Shown: piece by piece, positions 33,627-43,072 of the stretch
Numbering within the stretch: position 1 is the first letter of the stretch
How the letters are laid out: each line of letters opens with the position of its first letter
Origin: Sugiyamaella lignohabitans
Taxonomy: Eukaryota; Ascomycota; Dipodascomycetes; Dipodascales; Trichomonascaceae
Assembly (NCBI RefSeq): GCF_001640025.1
Contig: NC_031672.1
Span: 5,580,001 to 5,644,000 of the forward strand
DNA length: 64,000 bases
Reading direction: 5' to 3'
Notes under the pieces: generated by a model
Database searches by the model: none
Told to the model about the DNA's origin: nothing
The model's input: only the letters and a program-made list of their open reading frames with translations
Translations under genes and position numbers: made by a program

Positions 33627-34171
33627 AGCAAAAGAGCATCTCTTGCACCAGAAGACACAGTTGATTCACGCCAAACGCGCAAATGTAAATTAGAAGATGC
33701 GTCAAACGCGTAGATAGGGTTACCGCTCTCGCGGCTAATTATTCTTTCTAATGATCGCCTGAATCCACTTGACGCTCAGTTTAGCAGCAGTAATTCATGC
33801 AGAATTTAGATTGATTCGTTTTCGTGTCAAAGTTTGCCGACTAGACTTTATCATTCATTGATCAACATTGATATCATGTGATGAAAATAACTTCATAAAT
33901 AACATGAAGAAATTATATAAAAAATCATTAAGCGGGTTAATTCTTTAAAGATTCTATCAATGAAATGAACGATGGTGCTGGGCGGGCCTCCCTATCCAAG
34001 GTACAAATGTAGAATGTCGGTGCCAGTCGGATACCCCACAATACCTAAATTTAGCCGCGCGTTCAGGGACAGTTCCGAAGTGCGGAATTGCCCCGAGGAG
34101 TATAAATATGTATAAATTTTGATTAGGTTAAGATCATTATCGTCTTAACCAATTCACAGGGAAAATAAACA
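33627..34171. other. Intergenic, divergent promoters with TATA
   Basis: Upstream of SMC5 (minus) and the CoA-transferase (plus). It contains a TATAAATATGTATAAAT stretch at about 34102-34118. No gene seen. Confidence 0.5.
34102..34118 (+). promoter_or_regulatory. TATA box region of the CoA-transferase gene
   Basis: TATAAATATGTATAAAT lies about 55-70 bases before the ATG at 34172, a normal yeast TATA-to-start distance. The two overlapping TATAAAT words may both be used. Confidence 0.45.
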
Positions 34172-35476
34172 ATGCTTGTGTCAAGTAGAATTGGATTTAA
34201 GAATTATATCAATTGGCAGAAGCTGGTAGTAAACCATGTGATTTCTGTTCGGCATATGTCGGCCGGCCCAACCTCCAAACGACTACCATTGGAAGGTGTC
34301 AAGATTGTGGATTTGACCAGAGTACTAGCTGGCCCATACTGTACACAAATATTGGGTGATCTGGGAGCTGATATTTTTAAAATTGAGCATCCTACTCGAG
34401 GTGATGACACTCGGGCATGGGGTCCACCATTTGCTGCACCCAATGAATCAGCTTACTTTTTGGGTGTGAATAGAAATAAAAAATCAATTGGGCTTGATTT
34501 CCAATTTGAAGAAGGGAGAAAAATCATTCATGAACTTGTCAAGTCGGCAGATGTTCTGGTAGAAAATTTTGTCCCCGGAGTGCTTTCGAAATATGGTCTT
34601 TCATATGATCAGCTGTCGAAAATTAATGACAAACTTATCTATGCTAGTATCACTGGCTATGGCCAGACTGGGCCTTATCGTCTCAGACCAGGTTACGATG
34701 TCATGGTGGAAGCAGAATTTGGTTTAATGCATATCACAGGTACTCCTGATGGGCCACCCGTTAAAGTCGGAGTTGCAGTAACTGATTTGACCACTGGTCT
34801 CTATGCTGCGAACTCCATTATGGCGTCTTTGATTCACAGATCAGTCTCAGGCAGGGGTCAGCATTTGGACATCTGTTTATCTGATTGTCAATTAGCTACA
34901 TTGGCTAATATCGCTAGTAGCGTGCTTGTATCAGGGCAACCCGACGAAGGACGCCAAGGTACAGCTCATCCTAGTATTTGTCCATACCAGGCATTCGACA
35001 CTGCTCAGGGTGGGAGTATCATGATTGGAGGTGGTAATGATAACCTTTTTAGACATATTTGTGATGCATTGGGCAAACCAGAATGGAAAGAGGATCCTAG
35101 GTTCTTGACTAATGCGCTTCGAGTCAAGCATCGTGAAATCCTCGTACCAGCCATCTCTCAAATTACACAAACGAAGACCACTAAAGAATGGCTGGATCTT
35201 TTTGAAGGTCGCCCCTTTCCATATGCTGCTGTCAACGATGTTCTAGGTGCACTCAATCATGAGCATTCAAGAGCCCGTAACATGGTTGTCGAAGTAGACC
35301 ACCCTACTTGTGGATCTGTGAAGCTTGTAAATTCACCAGTAAAGTACTCTGAGACCCAGCCTACCGTTCGTTGGGCTCCACCGACTCTTGGTCAACATAC
35401 GAACGAGATACTAAGCAGCATTGGTTACAACAATGATCAAATCGAATCCCTTCGTACTAATGGTGTCATTGGTTGA
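34172..35476 (+). CDS. Family III CoA-transferase, mitochondrial (SUGCT-like)
   Basis: 434 residues, no intron. It is a CaiB/BaiF-type enzyme that moves CoA between carboxylates. The closest match by sequence character is the eukaryotic succinate-hydroxymethylglutarate/glutarate CoA-transferase (C7orf10/SUGCT). The N-terminal 30 residues (SSRIGFKNYINWQKLV) are basic, amphipathic and free of acids, fitting a mitochondrial presequence. Family motifs are VKIVDLTRVLAGPYCTQ, LGDLGADIFKIEHP, GDDTRAWGPPF, NRNKKSIGLDF, YASITGYGQTGPY, GYDVMVEAEFGLMHITG and HLDICLSDCQLATL, with the Asp nucleophile region at LDICLSD. The C-terminus with DHPTCGSVKLVNSPVKYSET is complete. The substrate is inferred from family only. 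Confidence 0.9.
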   Translation: MLVSSRIGFKNYINWQKLVVNHVISVRHMSAGPTSKRLPLEGVKIVDLTRVLAGPYCTQILGDLGADIFKIEHPTRGDDTRAWGPPFAAPNESAYFLGVNRNKKSIGLDFQFEEGRKIIHELVKSADVLVENFVPGVLSKYGLSYDQLSKINDKLIYASITGYGQTGPYRLRPGYDVMVEAEFGLMHITGTPDGPPVKVGVAVTDLTTGLYAANSIMASLIHRSVSGRGQHLDICLSDCQLATLANIASSVLVSGQPDEGRQGTAHPSICPYQAFDTAQGGSIMIGGGNDNLFRHICDALGKPEWKEDPRFLTNALRVKHREILVPAISQITQTKTTKEWLDLFEGRPFPYAAVNDVLGALNHEHSRARNMVVEVDHPTCGSVKLVNSPVKYSETQPTVRWAPPTLGQHTNEILSSIGYNNDQIESLRTNGVIG

Positions 35477-35705
35477 TGTTCTATATGAAAATACTCATGT
35501 TTCAGCCATTTATAGGCCTCTTCCACAAGCATCTCGGCATTGTAGTTTCTAATAATAGTGTGAGGTGTGTTCTACGCTAAATGGTTAGACACACTTCCGA
35601 TGACGGCTCGATGGCTCGATGGCTGAATATTAAACACAGATGATGGCCACACAAAAGATATTGTAATGACTAGAAACTCTTTAAAGAGTGCATAGATATT
35701 TATAT

Positions 35706-36470
35706 TTACAGCATTTTTTTATAAAGCTTATAATAGCCTATTGATCCAGAAGTCAGTCCAGTAACTATTTGCACCACCGGGTTGATATCAGCCTCAAAGA
35801 CGTCAATAGCACAAAATATGAAATCGCATAAAAGCTTTGCGAGGTTAATCTGGCTCATCCACCTTGCCTGATGTAATTTGGATAATTCTGATGCTGTAGA
35901 AGAATCAACCAGCGTGCCTTGCTTCTCTGAATCTTTCTGCCTCACCTCAGCCTGGATTTTCCGTTCAATCGTCAGACGCTTCTTATACTCCCCATATAAA
36001 TTAATTATTATCGCCAGGAACCATCCACGGCATGCTTCTCTATCAAAAATCTCTACCCAACGTTTGTGAACTTTAGCATCTCGGAAGGAGACAGTTCCTA
36101 TTTTCGCCAATAAATATAAATCATCACATATTTCTGTGTATAAATCAATAAAATCAATCCATTCCGCTTCCTCCAAGCCAGCCTTGATCATAGCTCTGCC
36201 GGTGCTAAGCCAGTTTCCTAACCTAATTGTCTTTCTGAATCCCGATAGATTCGACACTAACGGATCTATTCGGTTCGCTATTGGATAGCTGTCAAATGTC
36301 GCTTTAAGTGGTTTACGGGCCCCAGCCCATAATATTAGCTTGCCCGTATACTGGATCACTTTTAGGGTCTTGTCTTTACCATCCTTATCATTAAGAACCT
36401 TTATAACTGTGTCCAGTGAGTCAGCCCAGTTCCTGCCGGTGATTCCTGTCGCAACTTTACCGCTCACCAT
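35706..36470 (-). CDS. PEX11-family peroxisomal membrane protein
   Basis: 254 residues, intronless, start at the first ATG (36470). PEX11-domain proteins bend and elongate the peroxisome membrane before fission. Visible family features are an N-terminal amphipathic segment with VLNDKDGKDKTLKVIQYTGKLILW, then LSGFRKTIRLGNWLSTG, a membrane-associated stretch at about 130-160, a charged KRLTIERKIQAEVRQKD loop and a final hydrophobic segment (NPVVQIVTGLTSGSIGYY). Whether it corresponds to Pex11, Pex25/27 or the Pex11C branch cannot be settled by eye. It is convergent with the CoA-transferase and divergent from the SOS7-like gene. Confidence 0.8.
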   Translation of the reverse strand: MVSGKVATGITGRNWADSLDTVIKVLNDKDGKDKTLKVIQYTGKLILWAGARKPLKATFDSYPIANRIDPLVSNLSGFRKTIRLGNWLSTGRAMIKAGLEEAEWIDFIDLYTEICDDLYLLAKIGTVSFRDAKVHKRWVEIFDREACRGWFLAIIINLYGEYKKRLTIERKIQAEVRQKDSEKQGTLVDSSTASELSKLHQARWMSQINLAKLLCDFIFCAIDVFEADINPVVQIVTGLTSGSIGYYKLYKKML

Positions 36471-37786
36471 TTCATCTATGCACTGTCAGGGCTATTCTTA
36501 TGTTCGTGCCCTAATAAATGTGTGTTTATACAGGATGTGTGGAACGCTTTTTGTGGTAGTTTATTTTCCCAGCGCTAACAAAAATTCAGGGGTATACACA
36601 GAAGCGATCTACTAAAATGTCGTTCTACCGATGAGCTTCTATTTATTACTCATGCAGGTCGGCTATTTGGCACAACCCTCGGTCCCACAAGCCACAATTA
36701 GCGGTCGCCCTGTCCTCCCATATCAGGAGGTAAGCTCAAGGATTCTGCACGTGATATCCGATTTTCGACTGAACCTCAATTAAGCCCTTTTATCTCCTAC
36801 CATGAAAATACGTCAAAAAAGTCTGATAATTCTATGCGGAAAAATAATAAATGGCTTGTAAAGTTCCGAACAAAACACTTCATTGGTATACACTGGAAGG
36901 GTAACGACAGCACAATGATGAAAATAGAGAAACGAGTGGATTATCCAATGAGTCAATTGTATTAGCCACCAAATGGGTATTTCTCCGAATGCCCCTGCGT
37001 TATATTAACCCTACCAGGGCCACGGACCAGGCCAAAAGGAAACCAGGAGAGAGGAGAACCTCAGTTGGATTCACCCTGCTTAAGAAGACGAACCCATACG
37101 CAGGGGAAAGAGAGGATCAAGGGGTAAGGCGCGTGCGCGCGTTGGTCCAAAACTGAAGATCGTCGCGGCAACGCGAGAACCCAAAATCAGAGGGACTCGC
37201 CTCGATACGGCAAGTAACTTTAACGGTTGACGCAGAATGTAAACAAACATATGAGACAGATACTGCCTTCTAAAGCACCAGGAAGCATCTGTCTGCTGCA
37301 GTACCATAACTCCGGTACGGGCATCCATAGAATCAGCATTTCTCCTGCATAAAGCGTGAATAAACAACAACAACATCCTCATTACTACCGTTATATTAAA
37401 TAAGTGATCGGTGAAACTTTATTACTCTTGCGTAATCGAAGGTTCAATTTAAGATTTTACATTGTACGAGGTCTTGGATATAGAGTTTGAACGTAACCTT
37501 ATCGAACCAAACCGCATTGGAACTTCTTTCACTCATTCTCATTACATTCCGTGTGTCGGCTGCCTCTCTTTCATTTTCATTTAACTTTTAGTTCTCTTTG
37601 GTCCCTTATTATTTATTGTTTCTAACTTTTTCTCTTTCTCTGTTAACTTTCATTACATCTAAAACTACGCTCTTTAACAGTTTTATCATCCTAGCCACCA
37701 GTTTATAGTGGACTAATTCGCTCATTTAAAGAAAACAAGTGCAATTTTATCAGATTTTCATCTCTCATTTGAATTAACTTCCCACT
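36471..37786. other. Intergenic, 1.3 kb, with a GC-richer patch
   Basis: Upstream of the PEX11-family gene (minus) and the SOS7-like gene (plus). The patch 37010-37330 is less AT-rich than its surroundings and holds a 100-codon minus-strand frame (37382..37080) with no recognised domain; see findings. The stretch 37530-37690 before SOS7 is pyrimidine-rich, a common yeast promoter feature. Confidence 0.5.
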
Positions 37787-38860
37787 ATGTCTCTCCTTGA
37801 ACCCATGATTCGCGAGAGCGATTTGAACATCTTTCAACTCAAGGAAGATTACCTGAAGCGTATAACCCCTGACTCAGACAAGAAAAACACTTCCAAGCAC
37901 AAGCTACACACAAACCCACGTCAGTTTGATCTTGACATCCAAAGATATGAAGAGCTGTTTGATACAAGGAAACTTACTTATCTGGAACAAGAGACCAAGG
38001 AAAGGTTTCTCCGGGCAATAATTAACGATCCCCCCTTTTTCGTTGAACAATGGGATATGAAAGACGTGGAGGAAAAAACCAAAGGAAAGAAGCTCCGTCT
38101 CAAGGAAGAAAAAGCAAAGTCAAAAGAGCTACTAGCTGGTCTAGACAAACAAGCTCGTGACATCTATTCTGAGTACAAGCTGGTAAATGCTACCAACGAG
38201 CGAACCAACACTCTTTATCGTGAAATAGATGAAATGCAACGCGAGTTTCAACGATTACAAGAAGAGTATCCACAGCTGCAGATTCCCGACCATCCTGATC
38301 CGCAACTGAATATTTCATCTGTAGAGGAGCTGGACATCCTCGAAAATGACTATTTATCGGAAATTCAAGATTTAGACGATGAAATTTTAAAGACAAGCCA
38401 GTCTATTGACGAGGCACTGGCCATGCAAATCCAGCTTGAAAAGGACATTGAGAAGCTTCGTACACAGCGTGAGAACATCGACAAGAATACTAAGGAAGTT
38501 GTTCGAATTCGCAATGAAGAGTTGAAAGCGACTGACAAAGATATGGAATTAACTGCAGACTTTTACAGAAATATGGTCGAGTGTTTACTTGAGATATCTG
38601 AACTACAAAACTTCAATGTATCAGTTTCCTCCCATAACTCCAACGAAGGCACTATACTTCGAGTGAATTTCGTTCTAGCGGCATCTCCAGCTGTAAAGTT
38701 CAACTTATATATCAATGACGTCACGGGCGAACTACTGCCACAATCGACAGTTTCCAATGTCAAGAGCTCCATTGTCGAAGAGGCTCTCTCGCATGTGTCA
38801 CATGCGCCGCTTTCGACTCAAGCAGAATTGTTTGTGAAGCGAATCAGACAAAATCTTTAG
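37787..38860 (+). CDS. SOS7: Kinetochore coiled-coil protein, SOS7/KRE28 family
   Basis: 357 residues, no intron. The N-terminal half contains QFDLDIQRYEELFDTRKL and TYLEQETKERFLRAI followed by NDPP, the conserved segment of fission-yeast Sos7, which partners Spc7 (KNL1) at kinetochores; S. cerevisiae has Kre28 in that place. Coiled coil runs from about 90 to 280 (KLRLKEEKAKSKELL, REIDEMQREFQRLQEE, QIQLEKDIEKLRTQRENI). A mixed alpha/beta C-terminal domain follows (VSVSSHNSNEGTILRV, FNLYINDVTGELLPQS), similar to the RWD-type ends of kinetochore proteins. The start is the first ATG. The family assignment is from motif recognition; the symbol follows the S. pombe name. Confidence 0.82.
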   Translation: MSLLEPMIRESDLNIFQLKEDYLKRITPDSDKKNTSKHKLHTNPRQFDLDIQRYEELFDTRKLTYLEQETKERFLRAIINDPPFFVEQWDMKDVEEKTKGKKLRLKEEKAKSKELLAGLDKQARDIYSEYKLVNATNERTNTLYREIDEMQREFQRLQEEYPQLQIPDHPDPQLNISSVEELDILENDYLSEIQDLDDEILKTSQSIDEALAMQIQLEKDIEKLRTQRENIDKNTKEVVRIRNEELKATDKDMELTADFYRNMVECLLEISELQNFNVSVSSHNSNEGTILRVNFVLAASPAVKFNLYINDVTGELLPQSTVSNVKSSIVEEALSHVSHAPLSTQAELFVKRIRQNL

Positions 38861-39530
38861 TTCTATACTTAAGATCAGCTTTTTTTTTTTTTAACTTTTT
38901 CTGGGGTTCAACCACGCATCCCTGTTCAACAGTGTAGTGATTTTTCTAGATTGGTTATAGCTCCAATCCAACCAAGATCTCTAGTGGGACTTGTTACAGA
39001 GATGTGAAACGTATTGAAATTATTCTACAATATAAGTTCAACGATTCATGTAGAGCATTATATATTTTGCAGAAAAATGACCATGCCAGTTTACATCAAC
39101 AGGAGCCCTGGGGAATAGCTGAGATCCATGGAGCCAAGCAATTTTGTGCCTTCTCCGAATTTGGAGATATTACTTGTGGGTCAACGTGAGGTCACGGTCG
39201 TATGCTTTTCATGGCCACCGCCTCCTTCAGCATAAACTATTTCTAGCCACGTGCACAGTCTTCAGGTAATAGATAATGCAAGAATGACATTGTTTGAAGA
39301 CAGTGCAAGACATGGAGTGGGGAAAAAAAAAAAGCATCTTTAACCTACTGGTCGTGATTCAAGGGATGCCTAAGAATCTTTTGTGTAATTTTAGGGACAT
39401 CTTGATATATGTCAACCTTACGTGGTTCTAGGTAACTCTCCCATCAACTATTAAAATTAAGGTCGTAAGTCATGCCATTCGTGCTCTATATAATCTATGC
39501 TAATGAAATTTTGTTTGTGTTTGCTCAAAG
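38861..39530. other. Intergenic between convergent genes
   Basis: 3' flanks of SOS7 (plus) and CAB1 (minus). It has a 12-T run just after SOS7, a typical poly-T 3' end, and an A-run near 39325. No gene seen. Confidence 0.5.
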
Positions 39531-40751
39531 CTAGTTTCCATCAATCCAGTCTGTTGGCTTAGTTTGCATGAATGCTCCTACAGCTCCAAGATACCCTTCA
39601 TGTCTCAAAAAGTATGCAGTCTTCTCTCCTTTGGACCAGAAATTGATTGCGTACGACAATGTGTGCATTGTCTGGGGATGTCCACGGATGTACGAACCTC
39701 CAAAGTAGATGTGTTCAAGCTGATGGTTTTGAGCCTGCAAGTATGCAATTTGTCCAATATTGTTACTGATTGCATAGAGTAAACTTCTGCTGATATCACC
39801 TCCATCAAAAAGGCTCTGCTTTTTACTGTGGTCAGGCTCTTCCCTGGCTTTCTTAAATACTTTGCCAAAACTACTAGCAATTGTAGATGCCTTGAGTCCA
39901 ATACGGGCATAATCAGTACCATATATATCACCTACTAGCATGTCAACGTTGCTATTATCTCCTGTAGCAGCCATTTCCAGCATCTCATCATACGAACCAG
40001 CATCAGTCAATAGTGATAAAAGACCCCAAAGTGTACCCCCACCTAACGAACTACCACCTACTCTAACAAACTTTCGGGGCCCAAGAACCTTGAGCATACT
40101 GACACCTGATCCCATATTCACTAAAAGACAGGGGTATTTATTAGGAGGTCTGGAGGGAAAACTCATAGGGTTGGATTCTGAATAGCAAAACACTTCTTCT
40201 GGAATTTGTGTTATGAAAAAATCAAGTCCTGATATTAAACATTCCATCTCATCCTCTCTAGATACCGAAACGTTGCTTCCAAGTCTGCCTCTCATGCGAT
40301 CGTAAAATTTATATGATCCTCCACCGGTTGCAACAATGTGATGTTGTATAGTTGATCCGTCATTATCAGTTGAATCTGTGGTCTCGGAACCATTGGAGCC
40401 GTTCCGTTTAATAAGTGAAACTAGAAAATCGATACATTCATCAATTTTAGAACTCTCGAATTTAGTGAAGTTTAAACGGCCTCCCTTACCATGCTTGTTT
40501 TGTGTGAAATAGACAACTTTGGCCAATGTTCCACCAATATCCACAGCAATATGTGACACCTTTCCAGTATGATGAGGCAGAGCAATGTCTCTTGTGTCCG
40601 GTGGTGTTAATCTGCCATCAACTTGGTCTTCGTCCACAATAAAAGCACCCTCGACATTGATGACGATGTCGCCAGGGTTCAGAATTTTGAGATCATACTG
40701 GGCAATACCAGCAATTTCCGCTCCAGCAGACAGTCGTCGTCGAGAAGCCAT
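39531..40751 (-). CDS. CAB1: Pantothenate kinase
   Basis: First committed step of coenzyme A synthesis: ATP-dependent phosphorylation of pantothenate. 406 residues, intronless, the usual eukaryotic type II kinase size (about 370-400). The actin-like ATPase fold is shown by VDIGGTLAKVVYF, TGGGSYKFYD, VNMGSGVSMLKV, RVGGSSLGGGTLWGL and the C-terminal FGGSYIRGHP, all diagnostic. The catalytic Glu is in the REDEMECL segment. The N-terminal 60 residues are less conserved. The start is the first ATG. It is convergent with SOS7 and divergent from the Ap4A phosphorylase gene over about 1 kb. Confidence 0.95.
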   Translation of the reverse strand: MASRRRLSAGAEIAGIAQYDLKILNPGDIVINVEGAFIVDEDQVDGRLTPPDTRDIALPHHTGKVSHIAVDIGGTLAKVVYFTQNKHGKGGRLNFTKFESSKIDECIDFLVSLIKRNGSNGSETTDSTDNDGSTIQHHIVATGGGSYKFYDRMRGRLGSNVSVSREDEMECLISGLDFFITQIPEEVFCYSESNPMSFPSRPPNKYPCLLVNMGSGVSMLKVLGPRKFVRVGGSSLGGGTLWGLLSLLTDAGSYDEMLEMAATGDNSNVDMLVGDIYGTDYARIGLKASTIASSFGKVFKKAREEPDHSKKQSLFDGGDISRSLLYAISNNIGQIAYLQAQNHQLEHIYFGGSYIRGHPQTMHTLSYAINFWSKGEKTAYFLRHEGYLGAVGAFMQTKPTDWIDGN

Positions 40752-41743
40752 ATTCAGAAAAGCAAACTAAAAGAGAAGAAAAAATAACAACCTTGTTTCG
40801 CAGTTTCCTGTCAAATAAGTATCAGTATAGTAAAGTATTTATGTAGGTTCACCGACCACCAGTTTCGTCGTTAATATAATCAAATCAACCGCTTAAAAAT
40901 TATTAATCGAGCAAAAAAAATGTCAGATCCGCTGCCTTCCTCTTGATTAATGATTTTATTTTCTCCTGAAATTAGCATATATGTTGTCGCTATTATTCTT
41001 GTGATATTATGTTACACGGGCCGGATTATTTTCCATCTAAATATTATTCCCCCAAATCAACCTTACCCCTCGTTTTACCCATCTATCTATCTAGTGAAAA
41101 ATGACTGGAGTATTTCTCCTTTTTAGTATTGAGCCCTAACATCTATGATTCACTCAGCCGACAGGTGCAGAGTGTCAAATTAGTAGGCAAAGCCTCGGTG
41201 CAAGTCTGGAGATACTGGCTTGAGATTATCAAAGTGGATTCCAGATATTTGTTTCGATTTTGAGCTATCTACCGACTCCCCAATAATTCAATGCTATTAA
41301 AGCTATAAAATTTATATATTTTCAACTGATACCTTTGATATTACTCAGTACCAGCTGGTACAAGTATATCGTCAAATTGGGGCTCCCGAGTCCCAACCGA
41401 CTCGGCCTATACATCTCAACAAATGTATATCCGCTATCTAACATGTAATAGCAGCGCTGCGGCCGTTCGCCCGGAAACTCGGTGAGTTTGGGGAACAATC
41501 TCGGGACAAGGCAGTGCCGTAGACCAGGATTTTAGGGACACTATTTTGGACCAATTACAAATACATTGTTGTTTCAGTCGCTATGACATCACTGTCTTTA
41601 TAAACTTTATAAACGACAGATAAAGGAGGGTTTGACTCACCAGTTTGCATCACGTGATAGATTCTGGACAAAGCATGCAAGATTGAACTGTGAAACAGGT
41701 GGATCTGCTCAGGCAACGGAGAAACAATAGGTAGCAGATATTC
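40752..41743. other. Intergenic, divergent promoters (1 kb)
   Basis: Upstream of CAB1 (minus) and the Ap4A phosphorylase gene (plus). It is AT-rich, with a GC-rich patch around 41455-41530. A CCAAT is present near 41551 and a TGACTCA-like word near 41633 (GCN4-type core). Function unproven; no gene seen. Confidence 0.45.
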
Positions 41744-42901
41744 ATGCTGCTGCGACCCGTTCTGCTTCCACGAACCATTGAAGTCTCCATATTACCAATT
41801 GCTTCATCTGTCAACTCTGTGGCCAAAAATTCAACTAGTCGGTTTTCAGCTCACTCATTGAAACTTCGTTATCCCCCTTGGCGAAATTTGTTTACAAGTA
41901 GAAATCACAATCACAAAATGTCGTTACCATCAGATTTTTATCAGCAATTGGATAGGAAATTTGATGAAGCAGTTGCCGATGGCAGCTTGGTTTATACAAA
42001 GTCAGAAACTGTTCCAGATTGTGTGGATGGTTTGCATGTGAGATATACATTAGCTACTGCATTGGCTAAGCGACCTTCGACCAGCTCTGATGCCAAGTTG
42101 GCTGAACCAGAACATGAGTCGTCTGCAAGTGGAGTTAAGAGCCCATGGTTACCGCCAGATGCCAGTCTGTTAGTTGTTCCTTCATTCGGTGCTAAAGGGT
42201 ATCGAGTTGTATTAAACAAATTCGCGGTACAGAAAAATCACTTTCTTCTTGTTACAAAGTCATTCGAGCGTCAAACCAGTCCATTAACAGAGGATGATCT
42301 TCTAGCTGCTTTTGAGCTACTAGTTGCTGCAAACAAACAGTCTAAAAGACGCCATGTGGGTTTCTTCAATTCTGGATACAACTCTGGTGCCTCTGTTGCT
42401 CACAAGCATATCCAGTTCTTACCATTACCAGACTCTGCTTTTGAACCATTTCCAGATCATGTTATTGAAAAAATGACCAATGGTGACATTCCTATTTATA
42501 GAAATGGTGATGCCCCACTTAAGGAGGATAAGTATCACTTCTCGCATTTTATCGTCCCCACTCCTAAAGATCTGACATCGGGCGACGAGTTGGCCCTACG
42601 GTATTCTGCAATTATGGCCAGAGTCATGACCACATTGGCCAAAAACAAGGCTGAATATATTTCATACAATTTTCTTTTCACTGAAAAATGGATGATGGCT
42701 GTGCCACGACGGGCCGAAAAGATCCAGGGAAAAAGTATCAATGCTCTTGGCTGTATTGGTCTCTTTCTAGCTAAAACCAACGAAGATTTGCTCTACTTCA
42801 AGCAGGTTGGTCCTGAACTCATTCTTCAAACTGTAGGGTTTAATGCCGAGGATATCGATGGCAACGAGCTGGAGGGTGATATTGGCTACACTAGATATTA
42901 A
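41744..42901 (+). CDS. APA1: Diadenosine tetraphosphate (Ap4A) phosphorylase
   Basis: Cleaves Ap4A with phosphate to ADP and ATP; this GalT/HIT-superfamily enzyme is typical of fungi. 385 residues from the ATG at 41744. An internal ATG at 41918 starts MSLPSDFYQQLDRKFDEA, the usual start of Apa1/Apa2 proteins (321-325 residues), so the first 58 residues are an extension. They are rich in Arg/Ser/Leu with no acids after residue 13 (KNSTSRFSAHSLKLRYPPWRN) and look like a mitochondrial presequence. Catalytic HxHxQ is seen as HKHIQFLPLP (near 42400). KNHFLLVTKSFERQ, FNSGYNSGASVAH and the C-terminal KTNEDLLYF are conserved. Apa1 and Apa2 cannot be separated here. Confidence 0.92.
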   Translation: MLLRPVLLPRTIEVSILPIASSVNSVAKNSTSRFSAHSLKLRYPPWRNLFTSRNHNHKMSLPSDFYQQLDRKFDEAVADGSLVYTKSETVPDCVDGLHVRYTLATALAKRPSTSSDAKLAEPEHESSASGVKSPWLPPDASLLVVPSFGAKGYRVVLNKFAVQKNHFLLVTKSFERQTSPLTEDDLLAAFELLVAANKQSKRRHVGFFNSGYNSGASVAHKHIQFLPLPDSAFEPFPDHVIEKMTNGDIPIYRNGDAPLKEDKYHFSHFIVPTPKDLTSGDELALRYSAIMARVMTTLAKNKAEYISYNFLFTEKWMMAVPRRAEKIQGKSINALGCIGLFLAKTNEDLLYFKQVGPELILQTVGFNAEDIDGNELEGDIGYTRY

Positions 42902-43072
42902 CTTTCTGAGCCAAGAGACTTTGTTGCATATTTTGAGTCATCTGAGTGGAGTTCTCATACCGCGAACGGCTTCTTCATACAGATGTCCTGGAGTCGTTCA
43001 CAGTGTATTTACACATTTAATTATCTAATAAAATTTAATATATACATATATACACGCTTTTAAGTGCAAGCT

